Origin: DATFVB01 sp963714035
GTDB lineage: Bacteria > Acidobacteriota > Thermoanaerobaculia > UBA5066 > DATFVB01
Reading direction: 5' to 3'
Assembly: GCA_963714035.1 (NCBI GenBank)
Contig: OY970224.1
Span: 558,001-622,000, forward strand
Length of the DNA: 64,000 nucleotides
The notes beneath the pieces are model-generated. The model saw only the letters and a program-made list of their open reading frames with translations. It searched no databases and had not been told where the DNA came from. Below, in pieces: positions 1-9,053 of the stretch (position 1 is its first letter; each line of letters begins with the position of its first letter). Made by a program: the position numbers and the translations under genes.

Positions 1-8
1 ACCAGCCG

Positions 9-1688
9 ATGGAAACCGAGACTGAACTCAGCGCGGCCGAATACGAGAGCTTGATCGCCCAGTACGAGGACACTCTCAAGAATCTCCAGGAAGGGCAGAT
101 CATCCGCGGCCGCGTGATCCAGGTCACGCCGTCGGAAGTGATCGTCGACATCGGATACAAGTCGGAAGGCGTCATTTCGATCGCCGAGTTCACCGACTAC
201 GAGGGGCACGTCACCGTCGCCGTCAACGACCGGATCGACGTCCTGCTCGAATCCACCGAAGACCAGAACGGCTATGTCGTTCTCTCGAAGGACAAAGCCG
301 AGAAGATGCGGGTGTGGGACGACGTCGAGAAGGCGTTCCGCGACAACACGAACGTGCGCGGACGGATCATCGACCGGATCAAGGGAGGCCTCGCCGTCGA
401 CATCGGCGTGAAGGCGTTCCTTCCCGGCTCGCTCGTCGACACCAAGCCGGTGAAGAACCTGGACTTCCTGCGCGGGAAGGAGTTCGAGTTCAAGGTGATC
501 TCGGTCGACAAGAAGCGGGGGAACATCGTCCTCTCGCGCAAGGCCGTCATCGAGGTCGAGCAGGAGGCGAAGAAGCGGGAAACGCTCGCCCAGCTCGAGG
601 AAGGCCGCGTCCTTCGCGGGACGGTCAAGAACCTGACGGACTACGGCGCGTTCGTCGATCTCGGCGGGCTCGACGGCCTCCTGCACGTCACCGACATCTC
701 CTGGGGACGCATCAACCATCCCTCCGACGTCCTGAAGGTCGGAGACGAGATCGACGTCGTCGTCCTGAAGTTCGACAAGGAGACGGAGCGCGTCTCCCTC
801 GGCACGAAGCAGCTCACGGCGGACCCGTGGGAACAGGTCCCGGAGAAGTACCCGGTCGGCTCCCGCGTCTCGGGCCGCGTCACGAACGTCACCGACTACG
901 GCGCATTCGTCGAGCTCGAGCAGGGGATCGAGGGCCTGATCCACGTTTCGGAGATGTCCTGGTCGAAGAAGATGAAGAATCCCTCGAAAGTCGTCTCGGT
1001 CGGCGACACCGTCGAGGCGATCATCTCCGACGTCAACACCGACACGCGCCGCATCTCGCTCTCGCTCAAGAACACGCTCCCCGACCCGTGGGAAGGGGTC
1101 GCCGAGAAGTACGCCATCGGCACCGAGATCACGGGGAAGGTCCGGAACCTCACCGACTTCGGCGCTTTCGTCGAGATCGAGGAGGGCGTCGACGGCCTGA
1201 TCCACGTTTCCGACATGTCCTGGACGAAGCGGATCAAGCACCCCTCCGAAGTCCTCAAGAAGGGGGACGAGGTCCGGGCGACGATCACCCACATCGACCC
1301 GGAGAACCGGCGGATTTCCCTCTCGATCAAGGAATTCATGCCCAACGAGTGGGAGGAGTTCAAGAAGAAGCACCAGGCGGGCTCGGTGATCGAAGGGACC
1401 GTGACCCGGATCGCGGACTTCGGCGTGTTCGTCAACATCGACGGAATGGTCGAGGGCCTGATGCACGTCTCCGAAACGCCGCTCGCCCGGGGCCAGAAGC
1501 CGCAGGATCACTACGCCGAGGGGCAGAAGGTGCGCGCCACCATCCTGCGGATCGAGGACGAGGAGATGAAGGTCGGCCTCTCTTCCCGCGACGTCGCGGC
1601 CGCGGAAACCGCCGCGGCACCCGCCGAAACGGGCGAGGCGCCGAAGAAGAAGCGGTCCCGCAAGAAGGCCGAGACGGACGAAGAGTGA
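9..1688 (+). CDS. rpsA: 30S ribosomal protein S1
   Basis: Binds mRNA on the small ribosomal subunit and helps initiate translation. The 559-residue protein holds six S1/OB-fold repeats at about residues 28-97, 113-180, 198-267, 281-352, 369-440 and 456-525. The last four carry the typical pattern G-x-V-x-(N)-x-T/A-D-Y/F-G-A/V-F-V followed by GL-(I/L/M)-HV-(S/T). This is the canonical six-domain size. A Lys/Arg-rich acidic-ended tail (KKKRSRKKAETDEE) closes the protein. It is one base from the HU gene, the same neighbour order as rpsA-ihfB in proteobacteria. Only eight bases precede the ATG in this window, so the ribosome site and an earlier start cannot be judged. Confidence 0.96.
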   Translation: METETELSAAEYESLIAQYEDTLKNLQEGQIIRGRVIQVTPSEVIVDIGYKSEGVISIAEFTDYEGHVTVAVNDRIDVLLESTEDQNGYVVLSKDKAEKMRVWDDVEKAFRDNTNVRGRIIDRIKGGLAVDIGVKAFLPGSLVDTKPVKNLDFLRGKEFEFKVISVDKKRGNIVLSRKAVIEVEQEAKKRETLAQLEEGRVLRGTVKNLTDYGAFVDLGGLDGLLHVTDISWGRINHPSDVLKVGDEIDVVVLKFDKETERVSLGTKQLTADPWEQVPEKYPVGSRVSGRVTNVTDYGAFVELEQGIEGLIHVSEMSWSKKMKNPSKVVSVGDTVEAIISDVNTDTRRISLSLKNTLPDPWEGVAEKYAIGTEITGKVRNLTDFGAFVEIEEGVDGLIHVSDMSWTKRIKHPSEVLKKGDEVRATITHIDPENRRISLSIKEFMPNEWEEFKKKHQAGSVIEGTVTRIADFGVFVNIDGMVEGLMHVSETPLARGQKPQDHYAEGQKVRATILRIEDEEMKVGLSSRDVAAAETAAAPAETGEAPKKKRSRKKAETDEE

Positions 1689-1689
1689 G

Positions 1690-1965
1690 ATGACGAAAGC
1701 GGAGCTGATCGAGAAGGTCCTGACCGCGGCGGATCTCAACAAGAAGGAAGCGGAGGCCGCCGTCGAGGCGTTCTTCGATTCGATCATCAAGTCCCTGCGG
1801 GACGGGGAGAAGATCGAGCTCCGCGGCTTCGGTTCCTTCCGGCTGCGGTCGCGCGGGGCGCGCGTCGGCCGGAATCCGAAGACGGGCGAGAAGGTGCAGG
1901 TCCCCGCCAAGCGCATTCCGTACTTCAAGCCGGGAAAAGAGCTCAAGGAACTCATCAACCGGTGA
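1690..1965 (+). CDS. HU/IHF-family nucleoid DNA-binding protein
   Basis: Small DNA-bending chromosomal protein of 91 residues, the normal length for HU/IHF. It starts with the family pattern MTKAELIEKV, has the dimerisation core GFGSFRLR, and the DNA-binding arm GRNPKTGEKVQVPAKRIPYF with the conserved proline and following FKPGKEL. The ATG lies one base after the rpsA stop, so the two are probably translated from one mRNA. I cannot separate HU from an IHF subunit by eye: the arm and the absence of an N-terminal extension fit either. Confidence 0.95.
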   Translation: MTKAELIEKVLTAADLNKKEAEAAVEAFFDSIIKSLRDGEKIELRGFGSFRLRSRGARVGRNPKTGEKVQVPAKRIPYFKPGKELKELINR

Positions 1966-1987
1966 CCTTCGGGTCGGCGGACGTCGG

Positions 1988-2485
1988 ATGGAGACCCTCT
2001 TCGCTCCGTGGCGTCTGAGCTATCTCATGTCCGAGAAGGCTCCCGGATGCATCTTCTGCGACGCCCTCCGGGGAGATGACGCCGGGGCGCTCGTCGTGCA
2101 CCGCGGCAATCGCGTCTTCTCGATGTTGAACCGTTATCCCTACGCGAACGGCCACGTCATGGTCGCGCCGGTCGCGCACCAGGCGCGTCTGGTCGAAAGC
2201 GACGGCGCCGCGCTCGCGGAGCTGATCGAGGAGGTCTCGCGCGCTCAGGAAGTCCTCGCCCGGCTGTACCGTCCGGGCGGGTTCAACGTGGGCGCGAACT
2301 TCGGCCGCGCCGGCGGAGCGGGGATCGCGGATCACTATCACTTTCACGTCGTGCCCCGCTGGGACGGCGACACGAACTTCATGACGGTGACGGGGGACAC
2401 GCGGGTCGTTCCCGAAGAGCTGCCCGAGACGCGCCGCGCCGTCGCGGCGGGCTTCGAAGCCCTCTCTGCCGGGAGCGTCCGGTGA
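1988..2485 (+). CDS. HIT-family nucleotide hydrolase/phosphorylase
   Basis: Histidine-triad protein acting on nucleotide phosphoesters such as Ap4A or AMP conjugates; the exact substrate is not known. The triad is DHYHFHVVPRW at about residues 114-124 (H-x-H-x-H-x-x). An N-terminal CIFC pair fits the zinc-site half seen in several bacterial HIT proteins, and NRYPYANGHVMVAPVAH is the typical HIT beta-strand segment. Length 165 residues is normal for the Ap4A-phosphorylase-like branch. Its stop overlaps the GTG of the next gene by 4 bp. Confidence 0.9.
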   Translation: METLFAPWRLSYLMSEKAPGCIFCDALRGDDAGALVVHRGNRVFSMLNRYPYANGHVMVAPVAHQARLVESDGAALAELIEEVSRAQEVLARLYRPGGFNVGANFGRAGGAGIADHYHFHVVPRWDGDTNFMTVTGDTRVVPEELPETRRAVAAGFEALSAGSVR

Positions 2486-2880
2486 GTCCGGCCGAGGCGA
2501 AGGCGCCCGCGCGCGGAAACCTGTTCGTCGCCCTGCTGCTCGCCTGGCTCTTCCCCGGGCTCGGCCACGCGTATCTCGGCAAGCGCGGGACGGCGCTCCT
2601 GTACGCCGCGATCGTGACCGCCGCGTTCTTCCTCGGCCTCGGCTACCACGGGAAGCTCTACGTCCACGAACCGGAGCACCCGCTGACCGTCCTCGCGACG
2701 TTCGCCTGCTACGGCGCGGGACTCCTGAACATCGGCGCGAGGCTCCTGATGGACAACACCGGGGGCAACATCCTCTCCCCGACGTTCGAATACGGGTGCG
2801 CGTTCGTTCTCACCGCGGGGATGATGAACCTCCTCCTGATGCTCGACGCGTACGACATCTTCACGGGAGCGAAGGGCTGA
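2482..2880 (+). CDS. Small multi-pass membrane protein (DUF6677-like)
   Basis: 132-residue integral membrane protein of unknown function with about four hydrophobic helices. The N-terminal motif LFPGLGHAYLGKRG resembles the TM2-like motif of bacterial small membrane proteins. I associate this type with acidobacterial genomes (DUF6677-like), but that family name is from memory. The GTG start makes a 4-bp GTGA overlap with the HIT gene, which fixes the start. It is followed two bases later by another small membrane protein. Confidence 0.75.
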   Translation: MSPAEAKAPARGNLFVALLLAWLFPGLGHAYLGKRGTALLYAAIVTAAFFLGLGYHGKLYVHEPEHPLTVLATFACYGAGLLNIGARLLMDNTGGNILSPTFEYGCAFVLTAGMMNLLLMLDAYDIFTGAKG

Positions 2881-2882
2881 TC

Positions 2883-3065
2883 ATGCCGACGGATCATTTT
2901 CTCGCGCTCTTCCTCTATGCCCTTCTGACCGCCGCCTTCTTCGCCCTGCTGTGGCGCTCCGGACGCCGCGAGCGCTGGCGGTACTTCTTCTTCGTCCTGC
3001 TCACGATGCTCGTCGGCGCGATCGCCGCGGGGTGGGTCATGTACCCGCTCCCGGCGCATCCCTGA
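2883..3065 (+). CDS. Small two-helix membrane protein
   Basis: 60-residue hypothetical protein with two predicted membrane helices (about residues 5-24 and 33-52) separated by a basic loop RSGRRERWR. The ATG two bases after the preceding stop is preferred over an in-frame upstream start inside the neighbouring gene. The compact spacing and + strand run toward lpxB suggest an operon member. I do not recognise a function. Confidence 0.6.
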   Translation: MPTDHFLALFLYALLTAAFFALLWRSGRRERWRYFFFVLLTMLVGAIAAGWVMYPLPAHP

Positions 3066-3075
3066 CGGGCGGGCG

Positions 3076-4185
3076 ATGAAGTTGTTCGTCTCGGCCGGCG
3101 AGACCTCGGGGGATCGTCTCGGGGCTTCGCTGGTCCGGGAGCTCTCGCACCGCCGGCCGGGGATCTCGTTCTTCGGAATGGGCGGCCCGCGCATGGAGGC
3201 GGAAGGGGTCGCGCGCGTCGCGGATTCCCACGCGGTTGCGGTCGTCGGCCTGTTCGAGGTGCTCGCCCGGCTCCCGGCCATCTGGAAGACCGCGCGGCGT
3301 CTCGAGCAGGCGGCGCTCCGGGAGGGGCCCGCCGCCGCGATCCTCATCGACTTCCCGGATTTCCATCTGCGGCTGGGCCGCCGGCTCGCCCGGCGGGGGA
3401 TCCCGGTCGTGTATTACGTCTCGCCCCAGGTGTGGGCGTGGCGCGCCGGGCGGGTCCGGACGATGAAGAAGTTCGTCCGGAGAATGATCACGCTCTTTCC
3501 GTTCGAAACCGAGATCTACCGGCGGGCGGGGATCGACGCGGTCTGCGCCGGCCACCCGATCGCCGACGAGGTGGACGAGCGGCTCCGGACGGACCCCGCG
3601 GTCCCCCGGCGGCCCGGGCGCAAGCGGATCGCCATCATGCCGGGAAGCCGGGCGGGAGAGGTGCGGCGGCACTGGCCGATCCTGCGGGACGCGGCTCGGC
3701 GCCTCGCGGCCGAGCACGGCGCCGACGCGGTCGTCGTCCCCGCCCCGGGCGTCCCCGACGAGCTGTTTCCGGGAGCCGAGGAGTCGGGTGTGGCTTTCCA
3801 CCGCGGCGACCCCGAGCCGATCCTGGCCGCCTCGGACGTGCTCCTCGTCTCCTCGGGAACCTCGACCCTCCAGGGCGCGCTCTGCGGCGTCCCGATGGTC
3901 GTCGTCTACCGCACGTCGCCGGCGACGATGGCGCTCGCGCGGCGCCTCATCCGGACGCCGCACATCGCGCTCGCCAACATCGTCGCGGGGGAGCGCGTCG
4001 TGCCGGAGCTCGTCCAGGAGGAGGCGACGGTCGAGCGGGTCGTGAAGGAGGCCGCGCGTTTCCTCGAATCCCCGGAAGCCGCGGACGCGGTCCGCCGGCG
4101 CTGGGCGGAGGTCCGGGAGAAGCTCGGGCCGCGGGGCGCCGCGTCGCGCGCCGCGGAAGCCGTGCTCGAGGCGCTTCCCGCGTGA
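3076..4185 (+). CDS. lpxB: Lipid-A-disaccharide synthase
   Basis: Glycosyltransferase (GT19) that joins lipid X and UDP-diacylglucosamine to form the beta-1,6 lipid A disaccharide at the inner face of the cytoplasmic membrane. The 369-residue protein begins MKLFVSAGETSGDRLGA, the family signature, with GMGGPRMEAEG next and YYVSPQVWAWR in the middle. MPGSRAGEVRRH starts the C-terminal nucleotide-sugar domain, and SSGTSTLQGALCGVPMVVVYR is also typical. Its TGA overlaps the GTG of the MsbA-type exporter, coupling lipid A synthesis to flipping. The presence of lpxB shows a lipid A-making, two-membrane cell. Confidence 0.96.
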   Translation: MKLFVSAGETSGDRLGASLVRELSHRRPGISFFGMGGPRMEAEGVARVADSHAVAVVGLFEVLARLPAIWKTARRLEQAALREGPAAAILIDFPDFHLRLGRRLARRGIPVVYYVSPQVWAWRAGRVRTMKKFVRRMITLFPFETEIYRRAGIDAVCAGHPIADEVDERLRTDPAVPRRPGRKRIAIMPGSRAGEVRRHWPILRDAARRLAAEHGADAVVVPAPGVPDELFPGAEESGVAFHRGDPEPILAASDVLLVSSGTSTLQGALCGVPMVVVYRTSPATMALARRLIRTPHIALANIVAGERVVPELVQEEATVERVVKEAARFLESPEAADAVRRRWAEVREKLGPRGAASRAAEAVLEALPA

Positions 4186-6041
4186 GCGTGCTGCGACGGC
4201 TGCTCCGCTACCTCGCGCCCTACCGGGGGAAGGTCGCCGCGGCGCTCGCCGCCATGGTCGTCGTCGCCGTATCGACCGGCGCGCTCGTGTTCTTCTTCCG
4301 CTCGCTCTTCGACGACGTGCTGGCGCCGGCGGGAGGAGCGAGGCCGGTCGAAGCGGTCTCGCCGCTCGCCCGCAGCTCGCACGGCGCGGCAATGCGCGCC
4401 CTCGATGCCGGTTACGGCGCGCTCAAGGCAGCTCTGGCGGCGCGGGGAATTCCGCTGTGGGCGGCGGTGCCCGTCCTTCTCCTCATCGCCCTCGTCGCCA
4501 AGAACGTCTTCTCGTATCTTTCCGAATACGAGTTCAACGGCGTGGGACTCTCGATGGTGCGCGACCTGCGGGCCGACGCCTACGACCACCTCGTCCGCCA
4601 GTCGGCGGGGTTCTATTCGCGGTCCACGACCGGAGACCTCATGAGCCGGCTGCTCGGCGACGTCGAGCTGATCCAGGGAGCGTTCGGGACGCGGATCGCG
4701 GATCTCTTCCAGGGAGTCCTCACGATCGCGGTCATGCTCGCCTACGTCCTCTCGCTGAACCGGACGCTCACCTTCTTCGCGCTCGTCGTCGCGCCGCTCC
4801 TCCTGTGGCCCGTGGTGGAGATCTCGAAACGCCTCCGACGAACGACGTTCTCCTCGCGCGAACGCATGGGAGCCATCGGGGAGATCCTCCAGGAAACGAT
4901 TCGCGGGCACCGGATCGTCAAGACCTACGGCATGGAGTCGTTCGAGTCCGCGCGTTTCCGCGAAGCGAACCAGCGGTACTTCCGGGTGAACCTGAAGACG
5001 ATCCGCATCCAGGCGATCTCGTCGCCGCTCATGGAGATCCTCTCGGGCACGGGGCTCACGCTCCTTTTCGTCTACGCGGCGCGGCGCATCTCCGCCGGGA
5101 CGATGACGGCCGGCGACTTCCTCTCATTCCTGATCGCCCTCCTGACGATGTACACGCCGATCAAGAACGTGACGAAGGTCAACCTGTCGATCCAGCAGGC
5201 GATTTCGTCGTCGGCGCGCATCTTCGACCTGATGGACCGCGAGAACGACATCCGTGAGCAGGCGGACGCCGCGGCGCTCGCGCCCGTCTCGCGCGGGATC
5301 CGGTTCGAGAACGTCTCCTTCCGCTACGGAGACGCCGAAGTCGTTCGCGGCGTCAGCTTCGAGATCCCCGCGGGCGGCACCGTGGCGCTCGTCGGTCCTT
5401 CGGGCGCGGGCAAGACGACGCTCGCCAATCTCCTGCCTCGACTGTACGATCCGACCGATGGACGCATCACGATCGACGGCACGGACATCCGTGCCGCCAC
5501 GCTCTCCTCGCTTCGCGGACAGATCGCGCTCGTGACGCAGGAAATGCTCCTGTTCAACGGGACGGCGCGCTCGAACATCGCGTACGGACGGGCCGACGCG
5601 ACCGACGAGTCGGTGGTCGAGGCGGCTCGCCGGGCCCGCGCGGACGGCTTCCTCCGCGCGCTGCCCGACGGCTACGACACCCCGGTGGGGGAGGACGCGG
5701 GGCGGCTCTCCGGCGGACAGCGGCAGCGCCTTTCGATCGCGCGGGCGTTCTTCAAGAACGCGCCGATCCTCATCCTGGACGAGGCCACGTCCCAGCTCGA
5801 CGCCGAATCCGAGGCCGCCGTCGCCGAGGCGCTCGCGACCCTGATGGCGGGAAAGACCACGCTCGTGATCGCGCACCGGCTCTCGACGGTGCGCCGGGCG
5901 GACCGGATCGTCGTGCTCGAGGGAGGCCGCATCGTGGACGAGGGAACGCACGCCGAGCTCCTCGAGCGGGGCGGGCTGTACCGGCGGCTCTACGAGATGC
6001 AGTTCTTCGACGAGCCCCGGGCCGCGGAGGCGTCGGCGTGA
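4182..6041 (+). CDS. msbA: Lipid A export ABC transporter, MsbA family
   Basis: Half-size ABC exporter of 619 residues with a six-helix membrane domain (about 1-330) and a nucleotide-binding domain (about 365-610). Visible motifs are Walker A GPSGAGKTT near residue 405, signature LSGGQRQR near 509, Walker B ILILDEAT near 529 and the H-loop AHRLST near 565. Position directly after lpxB with a 4-bp GTGA overlap supports the MsbA role of flipping lipid A-core over generic multidrug export. The GTG start gives VSVLRRLLRYLAPYRG, a normal MsbA N-terminus; longer readings run into lpxB. Confidence 0.93.
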   Translation: MSVLRRLLRYLAPYRGKVAAALAAMVVVAVSTGALVFFFRSLFDDVLAPAGGARPVEAVSPLARSSHGAAMRALDAGYGALKAALAARGIPLWAAVPVLLLIALVAKNVFSYLSEYEFNGVGLSMVRDLRADAYDHLVRQSAGFYSRSTTGDLMSRLLGDVELIQGAFGTRIADLFQGVLTIAVMLAYVLSLNRTLTFFALVVAPLLLWPVVEISKRLRRTTFSSRERMGAIGEILQETIRGHRIVKTYGMESFESARFREANQRYFRVNLKTIRIQAISSPLMEILSGTGLTLLFVYAARRISAGTMTAGDFLSFLIALLTMYTPIKNVTKVNLSIQQAISSSARIFDLMDRENDIREQADAAALAPVSRGIRFENVSFRYGDAEVVRGVSFEIPAGGTVALVGPSGAGKTTLANLLPRLYDPTDGRITIDGTDIRAATLSSLRGQIALVTQEMLLFNGTARSNIAYGRADATDESVVEAARRARADGFLRALPDGYDTPVGEDAGRLSGGQRQRLSIARAFFKNAPILILDEATSQLDAESEAAVAEALATLMAGKTTLVIAHRLSTVRRADRIVVLEGGRIVDEGTHAELLERGGLYRRLYEMQFFDEPRAAEASA

Positions 6042-6925
6042 GCGTCCGCAGCATGACCGGCTTCGGCCGCGCTCACGGCGTCGTCGGGGAATGGAGCGTC
6101 GACGTCGCGATCCGGACCGTGAATCACCGTTTCCTCGATCTGAACGTCCGGCTGCGCGAGGAGCACGCCGACCTCGAGCCGGCGATCCGCCGGGCCGTTT
6201 CGCGGCGGGTTTCGCGCGGAAAGGCCGACGTCACCGTGAGGCTCCGGCGCCTGCAGGAGCCTTCCCACGAGATCACGATCAACGAATCGCTCCTCGAAGG
6301 GCTCCTCGCGCGGTTCGCCGCCCTCGCCGCGAAGTTTCCGATCGGGGGCCGGCTCGAGGTGCGCGACCTGCTGACCGTTCCCCAGGTCGTCCACGTCGAG
6401 AGCGCGGCGGAGACGATGGAGACCGAGGCGGTCGAGCAGATCGCCGCGATCGCTTCCCATGCGGCGGCCGAGGTCACGCGGATGCGCGAAACGGAAGGAA
6501 AGCTCCTGGCGGCGGACCTGCTCGAGCGGGTCGGGTTCCTGCGCGAACGTCTCGTCCGGATCGCGGACGCGCGTCGGGACATCCTCGAGCGGCTCCATGC
6601 GTCGCTGAAGGACCGGCTCGCGGTCCTCTTCGGCGAGACGCCGCTCGACTCCGGGCGCCTCGAACAGGAGGCCGTGCTCCTGGCGGAGCGTTCCGACGTC
6701 ACCGAAGAGGTCACGCGGCTCGACGCCCATCTCGACCAGTTCCGCGACCTGCTCATGCGCGCCGCCGAGCCGATCGGCAAGAAGCTGGACTTCCTCACGC
6801 AGGAGATCCAGCGGGAGATCAACACGATCGGATCGAAATGCCGCGACCTCGCGGTCGCGCGCGACGTGATCGACATGAAGAGCGAGACCGAGAAGATCCG
6901 GGAGCAGGTGCAGAACCTCGAATGA
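6038..6925 (+). CDS. yicC: YicC-family endoribonuclease
   Basis: YicC proteins are a widespread RNase family thought to act in stress and RNA decay. The N-terminus SVRSMTGFGRA and the segment EIRTVNHRFLD-like (here AIRTVNHRFLDLNVRL) are diagnostic. The C-terminal DUF1732 half is also diagnostic: KKLDFLTQEIQREINTIGSK ending in IREQVQNLE. The 295-residue length is normal. GTG start overlaps the msbA stop by 4 bp, and its own stop overlaps gmk by 4 bp. The yicC-gmk-rpoZ order is conserved widely. Confidence 0.94.
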   Translation: MSVRSMTGFGRAHGVVGEWSVDVAIRTVNHRFLDLNVRLREEHADLEPAIRRAVSRRVSRGKADVTVRLRRLQEPSHEITINESLLEGLLARFAALAAKFPIGGRLEVRDLLTVPQVVHVESAAETMETEAVEQIAAIASHAAAEVTRMRETEGKLLAADLLERVGFLRERLVRIADARRDILERLHASLKDRLAVLFGETPLDSGRLEQEAVLLAERSDVTEEVTRLDAHLDQFRDLLMRAAEPIGKKLDFLTQEIQREINTIGSKCRDLAVARDVIDMKSETEKIREQVQNLE

Positions 6926-7545
6926 GCGAGATCGCCGCGGGGGACCTGTTCATCGTCTCCTCTCCCTCCGGCGGCGGGAAGACGACGCTCATCTCGCGCC
7001 TCCTCACGCACCATTCCGGAGACCTCCATTTCTCCGTCTCGCACACGACCCGGGCGCGGCGCAACGGGGAGGAGGACGGCCGCGAGTATCACTTCGTGAC
7101 CGCGAAGGACTTCCGGGGGATGATCGGGCGGGACGAGTTCCTGGAGTGGGCGGAGGTCCACGGGAACCTCTACGGCACCGCCCGGAAGGAGGTCCTGCCG
7201 CGGCTCCTCGCCGGCCAGGACGTGATCCTGGACATCGACGTCCAGGGGGTCCGGCAGGTCAAGGCGAAATACCCCGGCTCGATCGGGATCTTCATCCTTC
7301 CCCCCTCGGCGGCGGAGCTCTCGCGGAGACTTCGCGCGCGGGGGCTGGACGACGAGGGCCAGATCGAAAAACGGCTCGCCAACGCCGCCCGGGAGATCGA
7401 CGAGGTGGCCCAGTACGACTATGCTATTATCAACGATGACCTTGAACGGGCCCTGGGCTCGCTCGAGGCGATCGTGTCCGCCGCGAGGTCCCGTCCGGCG
7501 CGGATGAAAGAGCAGCTCGAGCGGATTCGCAAGCAGTTTCGATAA
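6922..7545 (+). CDS. gmk: Guanylate kinase
   Basis: Converts GMP plus ATP to GDP plus ADP. The 207-residue protein starts MSEIAAGDLFIVSSPSGGGKTT, with the P-loop at about residues 12-20. The GMP-binding segment follows: VSHTTRARRNGEEDGREYHF. Further family motifs are DIDVQGVRQVK and IFILPPS. The ATG forms an ATGA overlap with yicC. The next gene, rpoZ, begins 13 bp later behind an AG-rich ribosome site. Confidence 0.97.
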   Translation: MSEIAAGDLFIVSSPSGGGKTTLISRLLTHHSGDLHFSVSHTTRARRNGEEDGREYHFVTAKDFRGMIGRDEFLEWAEVHGNLYGTARKEVLPRLLAGQDVILDIDVQGVRQVKAKYPGSIGIFILPPSAAELSRRLRARGLDDEGQIEKRLANAAREIDEVAQYDYAIINDDLERALGSLEAIVSAARSRPARMKEQLERIRKQFR

Positions 7546-7558
7546 GAGGGGAGATCCC

Positions 7559-7807
7559 GTGATTCAGAACCTTCCGGATGGCGTCGACAGCAAGTTTCGC
7601 ATGGTGATCCTGCTCGCGCGGCGGGCCGAGCAGTTGATGCGCGGCGCGCGCCCCAAGTTGGAGACGGAAACGCCGGTCAAGCCGACGCGTCTGGCGGCCG
7701 GCGAGTTCGAGAAGAACATGATCCGCTGGGACTTCGGCCCGGAGGGAGGGTCGCTCCCGGCCGAGGGCGAAGAGGCATCCGAGCCGGTCGAAACCGAAGA
7801 GTCCTGA
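7559..7807 (+). CDS. rpoZ: RNA polymerase omega subunit
   Basis: Small subunit that helps assemble RNA polymerase. The 82-residue protein has the omega pattern SKFRMVILLARRAEQLMRGARP, with a divergent acidic C-terminal tail. The GTG start is preceded by AAGAGGGGAG at a good ribosome-site distance. Placement after gmk is the classical arrangement and adds support for a protein too short and divergent to be certain from sequence alone. Confidence 0.88.
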   Translation: MIQNLPDGVDSKFRMVILLARRAEQLMRGARPKLETETPVKPTRLAAGEFEKNMIRWDFGPEGGSLPAEGEEASEPVETEES

Positions 7808-7862
7808 TCGTCCGGCGGCCGCCGCCCCCGGCGGCGCGCGCGGGACGTTGGGACGCGTCCGC

Positions 7863-9053
7863 ATGAAAATCGTCCTCGGCGTTTCCGGAAGCATCGCGGC
7901 GTTCAAGGCCGCGGAAGTCGTCCGCCGACTCCGCGAGCGGGGCGACGAGGTCCGGGTCGTCTTCTCGAGGAGCGCCGGGAAATTCGTCGCTCCGCTCACG
8001 TTCTCCGTTCTGTCGGGCAATCCGGTCCTCTCCGACACGTTCGCTCCTTCGGCGGCGGTCGAGCACGTCGCGCTCGCGGGCTGGGCGGAGCTCCTCCTCG
8101 TCGCCCCGGCGTCGGCGGACCTCCTCGCGAAGCTCGCCCACGGCATCGCCGACGACCCGCTCGCGACCTACGCCCTCTCGCACGCCGGACCGATCCTGGT
8201 CGCCCCCGCGATGGAGAGCTCGATGTGGGAGCATCCGGCGGTCTCCGCCAACGTGGCTGTCCTGCGTTCGCGCGGGATCCGTTTCGTCGGCCCGGCGAGC
8301 GGCCCGCTCGCTTCCGGACGCGCGGGAATCGGTCGCATGGCCGATCCCGAAGAGATCGTCGACGCGGCGGTTCTTCGCGCCGCCGAGGATCTCTCGGGGC
8401 TCCGGGTCCTCGTGACCGCGGGGCCGACGCGCGAGCCGATCGATGCCGTTCGATTCGTCTCGAACCGTTCGTCCGGAAAGATGGGTTACGCTCTGGCCGA
8501 ACGGGCGCGGGCGCGGGGCGCGGAAGTGGTCCTCCTCACGGGCTCCGACCGGCCGGCGCCTCCCGGTGTCGAGACCGCCCGTTTCGAGACCGCGGCGGAC
8601 CTGAAGGGCCTGCTCGAGGCGCGCTTCGCCTCCTGCGACGTGCTGGTGATGGCGGCGGCGGTCGCCGACTTCGTTCCGGAGCGCGTGCCGCGGCGCCTCC
8701 ATCGGTCCGACGGCCCGCGGAGCGTCGTGCTGTCGCCGGGCGAGGACCTGCTCGAGTCCGTCGCTTCCCGAAAGGGATCGCGTGTCGTCGTCGCGTTCGC
8801 CGCCGAGGCCGGAGACGGGCAGGAGGAGCGCGCGAGGCGCAAGCTCGCCTCCAAGCACGCGGACTGGATCGTCTGGAACGACGTGGGGCGAGAGGGCGTC
8901 GGATTCGAATCCGACGAGAACGAAGTGGTGCTGCTCTCCGCGGAAGGGCATCGGCTCGAGGTCTCCCGGCGGCCCAAGAAAGAGATCGCGGACAAGATCT
9001 GGGACGCGGTATCCTCGACGCTGTCGTGGCGGACGATCCCCGAAACGATCTAG
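7863..9053 (+). CDS. coaBC: Bifunctional phosphopantothenoylcysteine decarboxylase / phosphopantothenate-cysteine ligase
   Basis: Performs two steps of coenzyme A synthesis. The 396-residue protein has an N-terminal flavin decarboxylase (IVLGVSGSIAAFKAAEVVRR; catalytic-type His in AAVEHVALAG). The C-terminal ligase domain carries LVTAGPTREPIDAVRFVSNR and SSGKMGYALAE. Two positions used by the E. coli enzyme differ: the PAMN motif reads PAMESSMW, and the ACG cysteine motif reads LASGRAGIGRM. Some bacterial CoaBC lack both residues, so this looks like a variant class, not decay. ATG 7863 is preferred over an in-frame TTG five codons earlier. The 3' end overlaps the next gene by 28 bp. Confidence 0.94.
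   Translation: MKIVLGVSGSIAAFKAAEVVRRLRERGDEVRVVFSRSAGKFVAPLTFSVLSGNPVLSDTFAPSAAVEHVALAGWAELLLVAPASADLLAKLAHGIADDPLATYALSHAGPILVAPAMESSMWEHPAVSANVAVLRSRGIRFVGPASGPLASGRAGIGRMADPEEIVDAAVLRAAEDLSGLRVLVTAGPTREPIDAVRFVSNRSSGKMGYALAERARARGAEVVLLTGSDRPAPPGVETARFETAADLKGLLEARFASCDVLVMAAAVADFVPERVPRRLHRSDGPRSVVLSPGEDLLESVASRKGSRVVVAFAAEAGDGQEERARRKLASKHADWIVWNDVGREGVGFESDENEVVLLSAEGHRLEVSRRPKKEIADKIWDAVSSTLSWRTIPETI

Noticed and set aside
8898..8915. GGATTCGAATCC resembling a tRNA T-loop
   Set aside because: It is an 18-bp palindrome inside the coaBC coding sequence; no acceptor or anticodon stems surround it.
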